This document shows, piece after piece, positions 17,582-28,930 of a DNA stretch of 64,000 nucleotides (the stretch's first letter is position 1; each line of letters begins with the position of its first letter). The DNA is from Tatumella saanichensis. GTDB lineage: Bacteria > Pseudomonadota > Gammaproteobacteria > Enterobacterales > Enterobacteriaceae. The notes beneath the pieces were generated by a model. It did no database searches and was not told the DNA's origin. It worked only from the letters and a program-made list of their open reading frames with translations. The position numbers were made by a program, and so were the translations under genes. The stretch is taken from NCBI RefSeq assembly GCF_000439375.1, contig NZ_ATMI01000014.1, positions 1-64,000 of the forward strand. Reading direction: 5' to 3'.

Positions 17582-18061
17582 ATGACTCCCGCCATCAATC
17601 TATTGGAGAAACAGAAGATCCCTTTTCAGGTCCATCACTATGATCACGACAGTAATGAAACTAACTTTGGTGATGAGGTGCTTCGTAAGCTGCAACTGGA
17701 TGCTTCCCAGGTATTTAAGACCCTGCTGGTGTCTTTGAACGGAGATGGCAAGCAACTAGCGGTGGCAGTCACGCCGGTGGCCACACAACTGGATTTGAAA
17801 AAAGTCGCTAAAGCGTTAGGGGCGAAAAAAGCCGATATGGCGGATCCACAGCTGGCACAACGGGTGACGGGTTATTTGGTCGGGGGCATCAGCCCGCTGG
17901 GGCAAAAAAAACGGCTGCCAACGGTGATTGATGCCAGTGCCTCACCCCAGCCACAGATCTATATTTCTGGGGGCAAACGCGGATTAGATATCTCTCTCGC
18001 CCCAGCCGACCTAGCGGCATTGCTGAATGCCAATTTTGCCGATATTGCCCGTCACGGCTAA
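17582..18061 (+). CDS. ybaK: Cys-tRNA(Pro)/Cys-tRNA(Cys) deacylase YbaK
   Basis: A 159-residue trans-editing factor that hydrolyses Cys mischarged onto tRNA-Pro. Conserved elements include FKTLLVSL with the catalytic Lys, the AVTPV segment, and [13 protein letters not shown], the substrate-binding loop with the GxxPxG-like turn. Length equals E. coli YbaK. The start ATG 17582 follows AAGGAAAA. It lies 36 bp after ybaP, probably in one transcript; no ChiX sRNA gene can fit between them, unlike in E. coli. Confidence 0.96.
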   Translation: MTPAINLLEKQKIPFQVHHYDHDSNETNFGDEVLRKLQLDASQVFKTLLVSLNGDGKQLAVAVTPVATQLDLKKVAKALGAKKADMADPQLAQRVTGYLVGGISPLGQKKRLPTVIDASASPQPQIYISGGKRGLDISLAPADLAALLNANFADIARHG

Positions 18062-18067
18062 AGGATT

Positions 18068-18095
18068 ATCGCCGCCGGATCCTTCCGGCGGTGAT
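18068..18095. terminator. hairpin between convergent ybaK and gsk
   Basis: ATCGCCGCCGGA pairs with TCCGGCGGTGAT around TCCT, a 12-bp stem. No T-run is visible on either side, so it may mark a 3' end rather than a classical terminator. Confidence 0.45.
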
Positions 18096-18107
18096 CCAAC
18101 CTACGGA

Positions 18108-19409
18108 TCAGCGATCCCAGTAAGCCTCTTCTAAGCTATCTTCACGTTCCGGTAGGCCGCGGCTCAGGCGCGGTGAGTGCTGATTAAGCACCTGATAACT
18201 GACCCGGTTAGCATACTTACACACCTGTGCCAGCGAGGAATAGGTGAGGAACGGCTGGTTATGTTTGGCAGAATTCGGCACCGTTCGGCGATGATAATTA
18301 TTGGCCGAAATATCATGCAGTACCGCTGCCAATGCACCGTCACCGGCACCGTTGGTATTCATGATTTTCTCAGGTCCGCCCATATAGGGCGCAATGTGCG
18401 AAAAGATTTTTACCGGTTGCTGACAGTCCGCATAACGCATGGCTCGGCTGAACTCATACTGGTTAAACTCGGCAATGGCCCCAGGCAGCAGTGGCAGATT
18501 GGTCTGACGTTTGGCATTGTCATCAGTGAAGCCCGCCATATACAGTCCGGCAGGTCCGGCGGTACAGAGCACCAAATCTACCCATTGCAGCGCCTGATCC
18601 GCGGCCAATAGCGGGTCACTTTCCCCGGTCAGCTCACAGCCTTCTTCCTCGTTCATCGCCACAATAGAGATATGTTGTTGCAGAAAGTCTCGCCAGAACT
18701 GTGGGTTTTCGGCAATCACATGGCGAGTGCCAAGGGTTAGAACCACCGGCACCTGATGTTTCTTGGCATACTCTATCGCTTTCATGGTGGCCTGCGGCAT
18801 CGGCTCCCCTTCCTTAGCCCGCACCAGATACGAGGTCAGCACCAGCGCCGAGGCTTCGGCAATCACCGCTTCGGGAATGCTGTCGGGGTGCAACTGGTTC
18901 ATATCGCCAGGGCTGATGGCAAAGGTGCGTTCGCCGTTGTCGCCGATCAGGGTATAACACCGGCCTATAGAGCCTTCCACGCCCTGTAGGCAGTTAAGGT
19001 CGACTTTACTGGAGGTGTTACACAGGTAGCGGTAGGCATAGTCGCCGATATTGATATTTTTGCACATAACGCCAAGCAGTACTGAGCGGTCATCCGCCAG
19101 CACGGAGTAGTTGTGCAGGGTATTGCCAATAGTACCGCCAGCAAATTGATGGCTGATCAGTTGCTGCTGCCGCAGTTCCTGATACAGCGCTTCTGCTACC
19201 TGATTATCAATCACCAACGAATGACCACGGCTTAAGCCGTAGCGTTCAAGAAAGGCATCATCCACTTTGGCTTCAATATCGACCATTGTCTGGTCGATAC
19301 CTACCACCGGTGAGATCATCTCCATCACCGCTGGAGCAGTTTGCAGTAGCGGGTCGCGGGCACTCACCGGGAAGTAGTGTTTGGATTTACGATGGCCGGG
19401 AAATTTCAT
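18108..19409 (-). CDS. gsk: Inosine-guanosine kinase
   Basis: PfkB-family (ribokinase-like) enzyme phosphorylating inosine and guanosine in purine salvage; 433 aa versus 434 in E. coli. Visible landmarks are the substrate region GGTIGNTLHNYSVL, the Asn-rich cofactor region, and the C-terminal PfkB signature NTNGAGDGALAAVLHD with the catalytic Asp in GAGD. It converges with ybaK and lies 64 bp downstream of hemH on the same strand. Confidence 0.96.
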   Translation of the reverse strand: MKFPGHRKSKHYFPVSARDPLLQTAPAVMEMISPVVGIDQTMVDIEAKVDDAFLERYGLSRGHSLVIDNQVAEALYQELRQQQLISHQFAGGTIGNTLHNYSVLADDRSVLLGVMCKNINIGDYAYRYLCNTSSKVDLNCLQGVEGSIGRCYTLIGDNGERTFAISPGDMNQLHPDSIPEAVIAEASALVLTSYLVRAKEGEPMPQATMKAIEYAKKHQVPVVLTLGTRHVIAENPQFWRDFLQQHISIVAMNEEEGCELTGESDPLLAADQALQWVDLVLCTAGPAGLYMAGFTDDNAKRQTNLPLLPGAIAEFNQYEFSRAMRYADCQQPVKIFSHIAPYMGGPEKIMNTNGAGDGALAAVLHDISANNYHRRTVPNSAKHNQPFLTYSSLAQVCKYANRVSYQVLNQHSPRLSRGLPEREDSLEEAYWDR

Positions 19410-19473
19410 AGTATTCAGTTAATCGCAGGAGTAAACCGCAGATAGTAGCATACTCCTGCCCATTAACGGCCTT

Positions 19474-20433
19474 TCATCGCTGTGCGTTGACCAACTCCGC
19501 CATCATCTGGATATGTAAGGCATCATCATTCAGTGCCGGAATATACTCAAATTTTTCCCCGCCAGCATGTAAGAAGAACTCACGGTTCTGCTCGTTGATT
19601 TCTTCCAAGGTTTCCAAACAGTCTGCAGAAAAGCCTGGGCTCATCACCTGGATATGACGGACCCCTTTGCCAGGCAGGGTTTTGATGGTTTCATCGGTGT
19701 AGGGCATCAACCAAGGCTCACGTCCAAAACGGGACTGGTAGGTCATGATCAGTTCACTGTCGCTCATACCTAAGGCTTCACGCAGGCAAGCGGTAGTGGC
19801 TTCACACCGCTCTGGGTAATCATCCCCCTGATCGGCGAAACGCTGTGGAATGCCGTGGAAAGAGAGCAGCAGCAGATCCGGTTTGCCATGCTCAGCAAAA
19901 GCACGCTCGACGGATGCCTTCAGGGCGGCGATATAAGCCGGATGGGTCGCGTAGTCGCGGATCAAATGGATGCCCGGTAGAGAGCGCCGCTTACGAAAGA
20001 TACTGTGTAACCCGTCCCAGACGGCAGACACCGTTGACGAGGAGAATTGTGGATAGAGCGGTAAGACGATCAGGCGGGTGACGCCCTGCTCCAGCAGCGC
20101 TTCGACACCACTTTGCAGTGACGGATTACCATAAGACATTCCCAGCGCGACCGGTATATCAATCATGGCTGCCAAGGCATCGCATTGTCGTTTACTGTAC
20201 ACCAGTAACGGAGACCCCTCTTCCATCCATACTGAGGCGTAAAGTTTAGCCACCCGTGGTGAGCGCAGTGGCAAGATCCCGCCACGTAATACCGGCCACC
20301 AGATCAGATTTGGGACATCGACCACCCGCTTATCACTCAGAAACTGCTTCAGATACCGCTTAACTGCCGCCGGGGTCGGCGCATCAGGCGTCCCCAGATT
20401 GACCAGTAACACACCTGGCTTGTCGTGCTTCAT
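19474..20433 (-). CDS. hemH: Ferrochelatase
   Basis: Last step of heme synthesis: inserts Fe2+ into protoporphyrin IX, peripheral to the inner membrane. The 319-aa protein begins [15 protein letters not shown], contains [12 protein letters not shown] with the catalytic His, and [15 protein letters not shown] with the conserved Glu region. It lies downstream of adk as in E. coli, separated by an adk terminator. Confidence 0.97.
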   Translation of the reverse strand: MKHDKPGVLLVNLGTPDAPTPAAVKRYLKQFLSDKRVVDVPNLIWWPVLRGGILPLRSPRVAKLYASVWMEEGSPLLVYSKRQCDALAAMIDIPVALGMSYGNPSLQSGVEALLEQGVTRLIVLPLYPQFSSSTVSAVWDGLHSIFRKRRSLPGIHLIRDYATHPAYIAALKASVERAFAEHGKPDLLLLSFHGIPQRFADQGDDYPERCEATTACLREALGMSDSELIMTYQSRFGREPWLMPYTDETIKTLPGKGVRHIQVMSPGFSADCLETLEEINEQNREFFLHAGGEKFEYIPALNDDALHIQMMAELVNAQR

Positions 20434-20511
20434 CGTAATTCCTTGTTTATGAGCTTATGCAGGGAAAGGGTAATTGTAGCGAATTTTTTGCAGGGGAGCA
20501 GCGGGAAAGAA

Positions 20512-20537
20512 AACGGACCGTAGAAAGACGGTCCGTT
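20512..20537 (-). terminator. adk terminator
   Basis: AACGGACCGT pairs with ACGGTCCGTT over AGAAAG; on the minus strand a T-rich tail (TTCTTTCCC) follows. It lies eight bases past the adk stop. Confidence 0.75.
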
Positions 20538-20544
20538 AAGGGCA

Positions 20545-21342
<798 letters not shown>

Positions 21343-21378
21343 CTAATCAGCGGCATTCAACACTGCTTGTCTGACCAC

Positions 21379-21402
21379 AAAAAAGGCCCGCATCTGCGGG
21401 CC
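21379..21402 (-). terminator. htpG terminator
   Basis: GGCCCGCA pairs with TGCGGGCC over TC, followed on the minus strand by TTTTTTGTGG. It starts 17 bases past the htpG stop. Confidence 0.88.
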
Positions 21403-21418
21403 GGTGTTCTGAGGCTAA

Positions 21419-23293
21419 TCAGGCCAGTAATAACTGGTTCATACGGCGGATAAACTGGTTTGGATCTTCCAGAGTTCCACGTTCGGCGAACAGGGCTTGA
21501 TCTAACAGCAGCTCTACCCAATCCGCGAAACGAGCATCATCACTGGCTTCGGAAGCTTTCTTCACCAGGGTATGGTCCGGATTAATTTCGAAGATGTACT
21601 TCACTTCCGGTGCTTCCTGACCGGCAGCAGCAAACAGTTTTGCCATCTGGGTGCTCATCTCATCCGCATCGGTGACCACAATGGCCGGAGTATCGGTGAG
21701 ACGATGGGTCAGACGGACATCTTTTACCCGCTCCCCTAGCAGGGTTTTGACGCGCTCAACGAATGGCTCAAGGGCTTTCTCGCTCTCTTTCTGCTGTTCG
21801 TTCTCTTCGTCGGCCAGTTTGTCTAAGGCGTCATCCGCTTTGCTCACTGACTGGAACGATTTACCGTCGAACTCGGTCAGGTAGCTCATCATCCACTCAT
21901 CGATACGATCGGATAACAACAGGACTTCAATACCTTTCTTACGGAACAGTTCCAGATGCGGGCTGTTCTTGGCGGCAGCATAGCTGTCGGCGGTGATGTA
22001 GTAGATCTTCTCCTGCCCTTCTGCCATCCGGCCGAGGTACTCTTCCAGGGTGACTGTCTGTTCGGAGCTGTCGTTGTGAGTCGAGGCAAAACGCAGCAAT
22101 TTAGCGATCGCTTGGGCGTTACCGGCATCTTCCGCCGGACCTTCTTTCAAGCACAGGCCAAAGGCTTTCCAGAACTGTAGATACTTAGCGGCATCATCTT
22201 TCGCCAGTTTCTCCAGCATCTGCAGGGTACGCTTGGTCAAGGCACCACGCAGGGTCTGGGTCACACGGCTATCCTGCAGGATTTCACGAGAGACGTTCAG
22301 TGGCAGATCATTGGAATCAATCAGCCCGCGCACAAAACGCAGATAGTTCGGCATAAACTGCTCGGCATCATCCATAATAAAGACGCGCTGAACATAGAGC
22401 TTCAGACCATGTTTATGATCGCGGTTCCACATGTCCCAAGGCGCCTGAGCTGGAATGTATAACAGGCTGGTATATTCCTGCTTCCCTTCGACGCGGTTAT
22501 GGCTCCAGATCAGCGGATCGGTGAAGTCATGGGCGATGTGTTTGTAGAAGTCGTTATACTCTTCTGTGGTGATCTCTGACTTATTACGGGTCCACAGCGC
22601 TTGGGCTTTGTTCACTTTTTCCCAAGTAGTGGTGCCAGTTTCTTCATCCGTGGTTTCAATTTCCACCGGCAGCGCAATGTGGTCAGAATATTTGCTGACG
22701 ATGTTACGCACGCGCCAAGTATCGAGGAACTCATCTTCCCCTTCGCGCATATGCAGGGTAATTTCGGTACCGCGATCAGCTTTTTCGATATCCGCCAAGG
22801 TGTACTCGCCTTCACCGGCAGATTCCCAGAACACCCCCTGGTCAGCAGGCGCACCGGCGGCACGGGTACGTACCGTCACTTTGTCCGCCACAATGAAGGC
22901 AGAGTAGAAACCGACCCCGAACTGACCGATTAACTGGCTGTCTTTAACCTGGTCTGAGCCCATGGACTCCAAGAAGGCTTTAGTACCGGATTTAGCGATG
23001 GTTCCCAGGTTGTCAATAACGTCCTCGCGGCTCATCCCGATACCGTTATCACTCAGAGTCAGAGTACGTTGCTCTTTATTCACGGATAGGCGAACCCGTA
23101 ACTCTCCGTCACCTTCATACAGATCCGGCACAGACAGTGCACGGAAACGCAGTTTATCAGCGGCATCGGAAGCGTTCGAAATCAGCTCACGTAAAAAGAT
23201 CTCTTTATTTGAGTAGAGGGAGTGGATCATCAGTTGCAGAAGTTGTTTTACCTCTGACTGGAAGCCACGGGTCTCTTGTCCTTTCATGGTCAT
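21419..23293 (-). CDS. htpG: HtpG, bacterial Hsp90 chaperone
   Basis: Cytoplasmic ATP-dependent chaperone, 624 aa. The N-terminal GHKL ATPase domain shows [24 protein letters not shown] and [12 protein letters not shown]. The middle domain has [17 protein letters not shown] with SREILQ, and the C-terminal dimerisation domain ends IRRMNQLL. Two in-frame ATGs compete: 23293 (MTMKGQ) has GAGGT five bases upstream; 23287 (MKGQETRG) matches the annotated E. coli N-terminus. I favour 23293 on spacing. A sigma-32 promoter lies 40 bp upstream. Confidence 0.97.
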   Translation of the reverse strand: MTMKGQETRGFQSEVKQLLQLMIHSLYSNKEIFLRELISNASDAADKLRFRALSVPDLYEGDGELRVRLSVNKEQRTLTLSDNGIGMSREDVIDNLGTIAKSGTKAFLESMGSDQVKDSQLIGQFGVGFYSAFIVADKVTVRTRAAGAPADQGVFWESAGEGEYTLADIEKADRGTEITLHMREGEDEFLDTWRVRNIVSKYSDHIALPVEIETTDEETGTTTWEKVNKAQALWTRNKSEITTEEYNDFYKHIAHDFTDPLIWSHNRVEGKQEYTSLLYIPAQAPWDMWNRDHKHGLKLYVQRVFIMDDAEQFMPNYLRFVRGLIDSNDLPLNVSREILQDSRVTQTLRGALTKRTLQMLEKLAKDDAAKYLQFWKAFGLCLKEGPAEDAGNAQAIAKLLRFASTHNDSSEQTVTLEEYLGRMAEGQEKIYYITADSYAAAKNSPHLELFRKKGIEVLLLSDRIDEWMMSYLTEFDGKSFQSVSKADDALDKLADEENEQQKESEKALEPFVERVKTLLGERVKDVRLTHRLTDTPAIVVTDADEMSTQMAKLFAAAGQEAPEVKYIFEINPDHTLVKKASEASDDARFADWVELLLDQALFAERGTLEDPNQFIRRMNQLLLA

Positions 23294-23333
23294 TGATACC
23301 TCAGAAGTTCAGTATTAACTATGTCAGCAACAG

Positions 23334-23361
23334 AGATGGGGATAAGGGACAGATTTTCAAG
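23334..23361 (-). promoter_or_regulatory. sigma-32 heat-shock promoter of htpG
   Basis: On the minus strand CTTGAA (23361-23356), a 14-bp spacer and CCCCATCT (23341-23334) match the sigma-32 consensus fully. It lies ~40 bp upstream of the htpG start, as in E. coli. Confidence 0.9.
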
Positions 23362-23385
23362 CTGATGTTCAGAAAAAACATCAGC
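23361..23385 (-). terminator. recR terminator-like hairpin abutting the htpG promoter
   Basis: GCTGATGTT pairs with AACATCAGC, located right after recR on the minus strand and followed by TTGAAAA. Its downstream arm meets the -35 element of the htpG sigma-32 promoter at 23361. Confidence 0.55.
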
Positions 23386-23391
23386 GCGAGA

Positions 23392-23997
23392 TCAATATTT
23401 GAACTTTTGTCGACCGGCGAGAGAATGCGACAGGGTGGTACCGTCTACCATCTCTAGTTCACCACCCACCGGAACACCGTGGGCAATGCGGCTAGCGTCG
23501 ACGCTGTACTGATGGCAAAGCTGCGCGATGTAGTTGGCAGTGGCCTCCCCTTCAATGGTGGGGTTGGTTGCCAAAATCACTTCACGGATCGGCTCTGCCT
23601 GCAAACGTTGCTCCAGGATATCTAGTCCGATATCCGCCGGCCCTATTCCGTCGAGAGGGGATAAATGGCCCATCAGCACAAAATAACGGCCGGCAAATTG
23701 CCCGGTCTGTTCCACTGCATGAATATCGGCAGGACTTTCCACCACACAGATGATCCCGTTTTCCTGACGGCGCGGATTAGCACAGATGGTACAGGTTTCC
23801 TGCTCCGTAAAGGTACGACAGTGGCTGCAATGGCCGATTTCCGACATGGCCCGCGTCAGCGCCTGCGCCAAGCGCATACCACCACTGCGATCCCGTTGCA
23901 GTAACTGGAAAGCCATCCGCTGCGCTGACTTAGGCCCGACACCGGGCAGACAGCGCAGAGATTCCATCAGTGATTCCAGAAGCGGGCTGGTCTGCAT
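23392..23997 (-). CDS. recR: Recombination mediator RecR
   Basis: Part of RecFOR, which loads RecA on gapped DNA. The 201-aa protein has an N-terminal helix-hairpin-helix ([14 protein letters not shown]), a C4 zinc finger with Cys57, Cys60, Cys69 and Cys72, and a Toprim domain beginning [14 protein letters not shown]. The C-terminal Walker-B-like region is intact. Its start overlaps the ybaB stop by one base (TGATG), so the dnaX-ybaB-recR order forms an operon as in E. coli. Confidence 0.97.
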   Translation of the reverse strand: MQTSPLLESLMESLRCLPGVGPKSAQRMAFQLLQRDRSGGMRLAQALTRAMSEIGHCSHCRTFTEQETCTICANPRRQENGIICVVESPADIHAVEQTGQFAGRYFVLMGHLSPLDGIGPADIGLDILEQRLQAEPIREVILATNPTIEGEATANYIAQLCHQYSVDASRIAHGVPVGGELEMVDGTTLSHSLAGRQKFKY

Positions 23998-24326
23998 CAG
24001 AATGGCATCTTAAAGCCAGGAGGCAGCTGCATACCGGAAGAGACAGACGCCATTTTCTCTTTCTGGGTTTCTTCGATACGACGCGCTGCATCGTTAAACG
24101 CCGCTGCGACCAAGTCTTCCAGCATTTCTTTGTCATCTTCCATCAGGCTTGGGTCGATTTCTACGCGACGGCAGTTGTGTGCACCATTGATGGTCACTTT
24201 AACCAGGCCAGCACCGGATTCACCGGTCACTTCGATTTTCGCGATCTCTTCCTGGGCCTGGGCCATTTTGTCCTGCATTTGCTGGGCTTGCTTCATTAAG
24301 TTGCCCAGACCACCTTTACCAAACAT
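23997..24326 (-). CDS. ybaB: YbaB/EbfC nucleoid-associated protein
   Basis: A 109-residue DNA-binding dimer of the YbaB/EbfC family, with the N-terminal [20 protein letters not shown] helix and the central [20 protein letters not shown] sheet. The family binds DNA broadly and affects nucleoid state. It lies between dnaX and recR, with a one-base overlap with recR. Confidence 0.96.
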   Translation of the reverse strand: MFGKGGLGNLMKQAQQMQDKMAQAQEEIAKIEVTGESGAGLVKVTINGAHNCRRVEIDPSLMEDDKEMLEDLVAAAFNDAARRIEETQKEKMASVSSGMQLPPGFKMPF

Positions 24327-24379
24327 AGTTTTCTCTCTCTGCTTAGGCCACAGCCATCCCGATGATGACCTGCAGCATG

Positions 24380-26326
24380 TTAAACGGGTCGGATGCTTTC
24401 CGGATCCAGATCCGCATCAAATAGTTTTTGCAGGGTCCGGATATGCGGATCGTCGCTGATCGACTGGCGTGCTTGCTCCAGTTTCTCATCATATATTGCC
24501 TGTCGCCATTCCAGTGGCGTCAGTGTCTGCTGATTATCATCTTCCTCGATAACCAGTTCAACCGTTTCCCCTGCAGCTGCTGATAAAACGTCCGCCAGTG
24601 CCTTACGGGCAGAAGCGGTATTCAGGTGACGCTGTGCAGAACGCAGATGCAAGGTAATAAGATTACCCTCCTGCTGCTTCCAAGCATTCAGGGTCAGCTG
24701 CTGCACCAGTCTTGGCAGATTAAGGTTAGCAATCTCTGCCGCCCAAGGATCACGTAAGCGGGCCTCTTCCGCCAGCCGTGCAGCCAATTCCGGCGTTTTT
24801 TCAAACTCCAGTGCACTGCGCAGTGCTTTAGGAGTAGTTACCGGTTCCGCTTCAGTTTCCGGCTGTGAAGCCTTCCAGCGATAACGCTCGGTTTTTACCG
24901 GTTTAGCCGCGGCATCGCTATGCGTTGCAATGCTGGCGACTTTGTCGGTCACCGAGGCCAGTCGGTCTAGGGCGCGCTGTGCCGGCTGCGCGTCAGGCAC
25001 CGCCGGCTTAGTCTTTTTTGTGGCCGGAGTCCCCCGCCTGAGCAGTTCGGTACGAGCCTGCAATAATTGGCTGGTGGTCCCTGATAATGCAGCAGGGTTG
25101 GCAGCACTCTCGGTGGGAGCCGCCGAGGCACTCTGCGGCGGAGCGGAGGCTGCCGGCGCGTCAGTACGGTCTGCAGGCTGTGCAACCTGACGAACGGGTG
25201 CAGTGCGGTGACTGACAGTCGCCGCGTCGCTGATTTCGGCCTGCGGATGGAAAGCCAATGCCCGCAACAGGGTCATCTCCACCCCCATGCGTCGATCTGG
25301 GGCAAACGCCAACTCTTTTCGGCCCACCAACAGGGTCTGATAGAACAACTGCACATCTTCTGGCGGCAGTTTGCGGGCCAGCTCACGCAATATCTGCTCA
25401 TGGGCCAGGAATTCTTCACCGAGACTCGACGGCAACAATTGCAACATGGCGATGCAATGCAGTAAACGTAGCATTTCCACTAGCAGGGCTTCCCATTCGG
25501 TGCCACGGCTAGCTGCTTCCTGTAACTGCTGCATCAGCGCGCCACCTTCACCGGCGGCCAAAGCCTGGATCAACGCCAGTGGTTGATCATTGTCCAATGC
25601 CCCTAGCATGGCAGCAACCGTGTCGGCACTGACATTGCCCTGTCCCATAGCAATCGCCTGATCGGTCAGGCTCAACGCATCGCGTAGACTACCATCGGCA
25701 GCCCGGGCTAAGAGTTGCAGGGCTCGCGGCTCGGAGGCAATCTGTTCTTGCTCGAGGATATGGGTCAGTTGTTGGGTGATCTGCGTAACATCCAAGGCTT
25801 TAAGATGAAACTGCAGACAACGGGATAAAATAGTGACCGGTAACTTTTGCGGATCGGTAGTCGCCAGCAGGAATTTCACATGCTCGGGCGGCTCTTCCAA
25901 CGTCTTGAGTAAGGCATTGAAACTATGCCGAGACAGCATATGGACTTCATCGATCAGATAGACCTTGAAACGGCCTCGTGCTGGGGCGTACTGGACGTTA
26001 TCCAGCAGGTCTCGGGTATCTTCGACTTTGGTACGAGAGGCAGCATCGATTTCGATTAAATCGACAAAACGTCCCTGCTCGATTTCACGGCAATTTTCAC
26101 ACTGACCACAGGGAGTGGCGGTGATGCCCTGTTCGCAGTTCAGTCCCTTGGCCAGCAGTCGGGCAATGGTGGTTTTACCGACCCCGCGGGTACCGGAGAA
26201 CAGATAGGCGTGATGGAGTCTGCCCAATGACAAACCATTGGCCAGCGCGGTTAGTACATGCTGTTGACCGACGACATCCGCAAACACCTGAGGTCGCCAT
26301 TTTCGCGCAAGAACCTGATAACTCAT
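24380..26326 (-). CDS. dnaX: DNA polymerase III subunits tau and gamma
   Basis: Clamp-loader ATPase of the replicative polymerase. The full frame gives tau, 648 aa (E. coli 643). The P-loop is GTRGVGKT (45-52); the zinc module has Cys64, Cys73, Cys76 and Cys79; Walker B is LIDEVHMLS; the sensor region [11 protein letters not shown] follows. A -1 frameshift site at codons 437-438 would give gamma, 439 aa (separate entry). The tau-only region, which binds DnaB and the polymerase core, is rich in Ala/Pro at first, then folded. First gene of dnaX-ybaB-recR. Confidence 0.97.
   Translation of the reverse strand: MSYQVLARKWRPQVFADVVGQQHVLTALANGLSLGRLHHAYLFSGTRGVGKTTIARLLAKGLNCEQGITATPCGQCENCREIEQGRFVDLIEIDAASRTKVEDTRDLLDNVQYAPARGRFKVYLIDEVHMLSRHSFNALLKTLEEPPEHVKFLLATTDPQKLPVTILSRCLQFHLKALDVTQITQQLTHILEQEQIASEPRALQLLARAADGSLRDALSLTDQAIAMGQGNVSADTVAAMLGALDNDQPLALIQALAAGEGGALMQQLQEAASRGTEWEALLVEMLRLLHCIAMLQLLPSSLGEEFLAHEQILRELARKLPPEDVQLFYQTLLVGRKELAFAPDRRMGVEMTLLRALAFHPQAEISDAATVSHRTAPVRQVAQPADRTDAPAASAPPQSASAAPTESAANPAALSGTTSQLLQARTELLRRGTPATKKTKPAVPDAQPAQRALDRLASVTDKVASIATHSDAAAKPVKTERYRWKASQPETEAEPVTTPKALRSALEFEKTPELAARLAEEARLRDPWAAEIANLNLPRLVQQLTLNAWKQQEGNLITLHLRSAQRHLNTASARKALADVLSAAAGETVELVIEEDDNQQTLTPLEWRQAIYDEKLEQARQSISDDPHIRTLQKLFDADLDPESIRPV
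25013..25019 (-). promoter_or_regulatory. dnaX programmed -1 frameshift site (gamma subunit)
   Basis: On the minus strand the zero frame reads ACA AAA AAG ACT (codons 436-439), containing A AAA AAG. A -1 slip gives GAC then TAA at 25010-25008, so gamma ends after residue 439. A GGGGGA Shine-Dalgarno-like element lies about 11 bases upstream, and two GCCGGC blocks downstream can pair. E. coli dnaX has all three elements. Confidence 0.9.
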
Positions 26327-26507
26327 GGAAATTCAGTCACTGGATTGGGGTTAAAACATCATACAGCGCATCGGTGCCGCTGCTCTGCATCCGCACACGT
26401 GAGTTGTAAGTCATCGATGTTGATTGATCAACAAACGTGATCGCTAGTGTATCAGTCACCCGACCCGCTGCCTATGTTTTTAGGCTGTGGGCCGGGGAGC
26501 GCGGAGA

Positions 26508-27059
26508 TCAGTGTCCCGGGAAGTTAACCACACTGAAGCACTCGAGGCCCAGCGCAGTCAGGCGGGCTTCGCCTTCGAGGTCAAACAGATTAATCACAAA
26601 CGCAGCATCGTGGACGTCTGCACCGGCACGACGGATCAGTTTTACCGTCGCCTCAATGGTGCCACCGGTCGCTAGGAGATCATCGACTACCAGCACTACG
26701 TCACCCGGTTTAACTGCATCGGTGTGCATTTCCAGGGTATCCGTGCCGTATTCCAGGCTAAAGGATTCGCTGTACGTCTCACGCGGCAATTTACCCGGTT
26801 TGCGAACCGGCACAAAACCGACACCCAGTCCTAAGGCCACCGGCGCACCAAATAAGAAGCCACGGGCTTCGGTGCCAATCACTTTGGTGATGCCCTTATT
26901 ACGATAACGCTCCACCAGAATGTCAATAGTTGCTGAATAGGCTTTGGCATCTTCCAGCAGTCCGGTAACATCACGGAAAAGGATCCCCGGCTTTGGATAA
27001 TCGGGAACACTTTTGATGCTATTCTTAATGGATTCAAGCTGTTGCTCAGTTACGCTCAT
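26508..27059 (-). CDS. apt: Adenine phosphoribosyltransferase
   Basis: Purine salvage enzyme making AMP from adenine and PRPP; 183 aa, equal to E. coli. The type I PRTase signature [13 protein letters not shown] lies around residues 122-134, and [12 protein letters not shown] is the adenine/flexible loop region. It precedes dnaX by about 180 bp; ybaN, which lies near here in E. coli, is absent. Confidence 0.97.
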   Translation of the reverse strand: MSVTEQQLESIKNSIKSVPDYPKPGILFRDVTGLLEDAKAYSATIDILVERYRNKGITKVIGTEARGFLFGAPVALGLGVGFVPVRKPGKLPRETYSESFSLEYGTDTLEMHTDAVKPGDVVLVVDDLLATGGTIEATVKLIRRAGADVHDAAFVINLFDLEGEARLTALGLECFSVVNFPGH

Positions 27060-27299
27060 AATGGTATGCCTGGTAAATTCTTAGAAACACGCAGCCCGCT
27101 GCCGGCCCAGTATCAAAAAACTAGGCTGTGACAGATAATAATGCGGACGGAATCTGCGTAGGAAAACCGGTAAATTTAAGCAAACTGCGGGATAAATGCA
27201 ACCTTATGGCCGGAAGAATGTCATTTTATTCTGTCGTACTGAGCGGCATCTCCTCCTGAAAGCCCCTTTATCGCGGTACTGACCGCCAGTGAAAAAACG

Positions 27300-27818
27300 A
27301 TGAATAAACAGAAAACCATACAACAGTTTGAGTATATTCTTGCCTGCCTTGAGAGTCAGTGCCAGCGAACGGGCGAGCGTCCGGTCTTAGGGCGGCGCTT
27401 TGACAATCGCTTATTCAATAATGAAGAGAATACCCTTGCCGCATGTCTGGCTGAGATGCGGCAACATCTGGTCAAATTACAGCAGATGAAGGATGGCCAT
27501 CAGCCGGCATTTCGTTGGCTGGCGGAAAAAATGGCGGATCAGTGTCAAGGATTAAGCCGAGAACTTTCCACCCCGCAGGCCCGCACGCCTCTCCCCCAGA
27601 CTGAAGGCCACTACTGGCAACAGCAATATCAGCAAAACAGTGGTTACGAGCGCCGTTTACTGGAGAAGCTTGCCCATCAGGAACAGTTACTGGGGCAGGC
27701 GGAGACCTTGCAACAGCAGCAGGCGATTGCCCGCGAAATCACTACACTTGAACAACGGTTGGCGCGCTGCCGTGCTGAAGTCAATCGCTGCCACTGGCAG
27801 GCGGCACTGTACAGTTGA
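27300..27818 (+). CDS. priC: Primosomal replication protein PriC (N'')
   Basis: A 172-residue replication restart factor that loads DnaB at forks with leading-strand gaps and binds SSB. The N-terminal LGRRFDNRLFNNEENTLAAC and the C-terminal basic helix ITTLEQRLARCRAEVNRCHW fit the PriC family. It is divergent from apt and is followed by rsmS, as in E. coli. Conservation is lower than for neighbours, but context supports the call. Confidence 0.9.
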   Translation: MNKQKTIQQFEYILACLESQCQRTGERPVLGRRFDNRLFNNEENTLAACLAEMRQHLVKLQQMKDGHQPAFRWLAEKMADQCQGLSRELSTPQARTPLPQTEGHYWQQQYQQNSGYERRLLEKLAHQEQLLGQAETLQQQQAIAREITTLEQRLARCRAEVNRCHWQAALYS

Positions 27819-27939
27819 AGTAGCGTTTCACACAATGCTTGCCCAACCCGAATGACAATGGTATCACTGATGGCTATCCGCACTCCGTTGCTCACCGCAC
27901 AGAGAGATAAAACAGTTTCTGACAGAACAGGTTAACGTT

Positions 27940-28101
27940 ATGGCTTTGGAATCCGCCCCTGAAGAAATAAAGCTTGCCGTTGATTTAATTATGCTTTTAG
28001 AGGAAAACCAGCTTCCACCGCAACTGGTGTTAGCCGCGTTGGACATCGTCAAGCAAGATTATGTCCGCAAGCTAAAACAACAGGCGCCACTGCAGAAATG
28101 A
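27940..28101 (+). CDS. rsmS: RsmS (YbaM) small pleiotropic regulator
   Basis: A 53-residue protein: [20 protein letters not shown], then [20 protein letters not shown] and [13 protein letters not shown]. It lines up with E. coli YbaM (also 53 aa, [20 protein letters not shown]) with no gaps. The family is named RsmS in Pectobacterium, where it affects secondary metabolism and virulence. It sits after priC as in E. coli. The mscK gene that follows in E. coli is missing; acrR comes next. Confidence 0.93.
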   Translation: MALESAPEEIKLAVDLIMLLEENQLPPQLVLAALDIVKQDYVRKLKQQAPLQK

Positions 28102-28120
28102 TGCACTGAGACCGGCACAA

Positions 28121-28756
28121 TTAACGGTTCAGTAATAGTGGGCTAAAACGTAGCATGTCGATAAAAGCCCCGACTAGCGTCTCCGCATCGTTTTCCAGGT
28201 CAAAACCTGTCGGTGTAAATAACCAATTTTCCATCAGTCCGCTCATATAACTGCGCAACATCACCGCGCATTGACGGGTATTCAGTTTTTCGGGAAGTTG
28301 ACCGGCGTTAATACACTTATTTAACGATAACTCTATTTTTGGATAACACTCTAGCAGCATGGTTTGTTGTATTTTATGGAAGGTTTCCATTTCTCCAACA
28401 AACTCACATTTATGGAAAATTATTTCCATTAATGCACGGCGGGAATTATCCCGTACCGTGGACTGTAATAAGGTGACCAGCAGTGCCCGCATCTGTGCCA
28501 AAGGATCATTCGGGTAAGTGTCCTGGAGTTCCAGTTCGCGCTGATCGAGGGATTCATCACATTGCAACCAAATTTCATTAAGAATGTCGTTTTTGTTTTT
28601 AAAGTGCCAGTAGATAGCACCCCGGGTGACACCTGCCCGGGTAGCAATATCCGCCAGCGATGTGGACGACACGCCGCGGGTGGAAAAGCAATGCAGTGCA
28701 GCATCCAAAATCTGATGACGCGTCTCTAATGCCTGCTGTTTAGTTTTTCGTGCCAT
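28121..28756 (-). CDS. acrR: AcrR, TetR-family repressor of acrAB
   Basis: A 211-residue repressor with an N-terminal TetR helix-turn-helix (TSLADIATRAGVTRGAIYWH, ~31-50) and a larger ligand domain. It begins MARKTKQQALETRHQILDAAL, matching E. coli AcrR. It is divergent from acrA, and the 24-bp operator lies between the two starts. Drugs released into the ligand pocket relieve repression of the pump. Confidence 0.96.
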   Translation of the reverse strand: MARKTKQQALETRHQILDAALHCFSTRGVSSTSLADIATRAGVTRGAIYWHFKNKNDILNEIWLQCDESLDQRELELQDTYPNDPLAQMRALLVTLLQSTVRDNSRRALMEIIFHKCEFVGEMETFHKIQQTMLLECYPKIELSLNKCINAGQLPEKLNTRQCAVMLRSYMSGLMENWLFTPTGFDLENDAETLVGAFIDMLRFSPLLLNR

Positions 28757-28816
28757 AGGGGGCTTCTTTCAGTGTGATAACGTGCCGCACGCCTGTCTGC
28801 GGGCGACTTAATGATT

Positions 28817-28840
28817 TACATACATTCATGTATATATGTA
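28817..28840. promoter_or_regulatory. AcrR operator
   Basis: A 24-bp near-palindrome with arms TACATACATT and TATATATGTA, very close to the E. coli AcrR site (TACATACATT arms). It sits in the divergent acrR/acrA promoter region, 61 bp from acrR and 91 bp from acrA. Confidence 0.88.
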
Positions 28841-28930
28841 CTATACCATGGCTTGTGTAATTACACAGCCGCAGCCCTTTTTTTCAGAACACTGCGGCCA
28901 GATTTCATTCCGGACACTAGAGGTTTTACT

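Noticed and set aside
21755-22933. Several long antisense frames inside htpG
   Set aside because: They mirror the strongly biased codon use of htpG, lack start signals and do not resemble known proteins; the same applies to antisense frames in dnaX, tig and cyoB.
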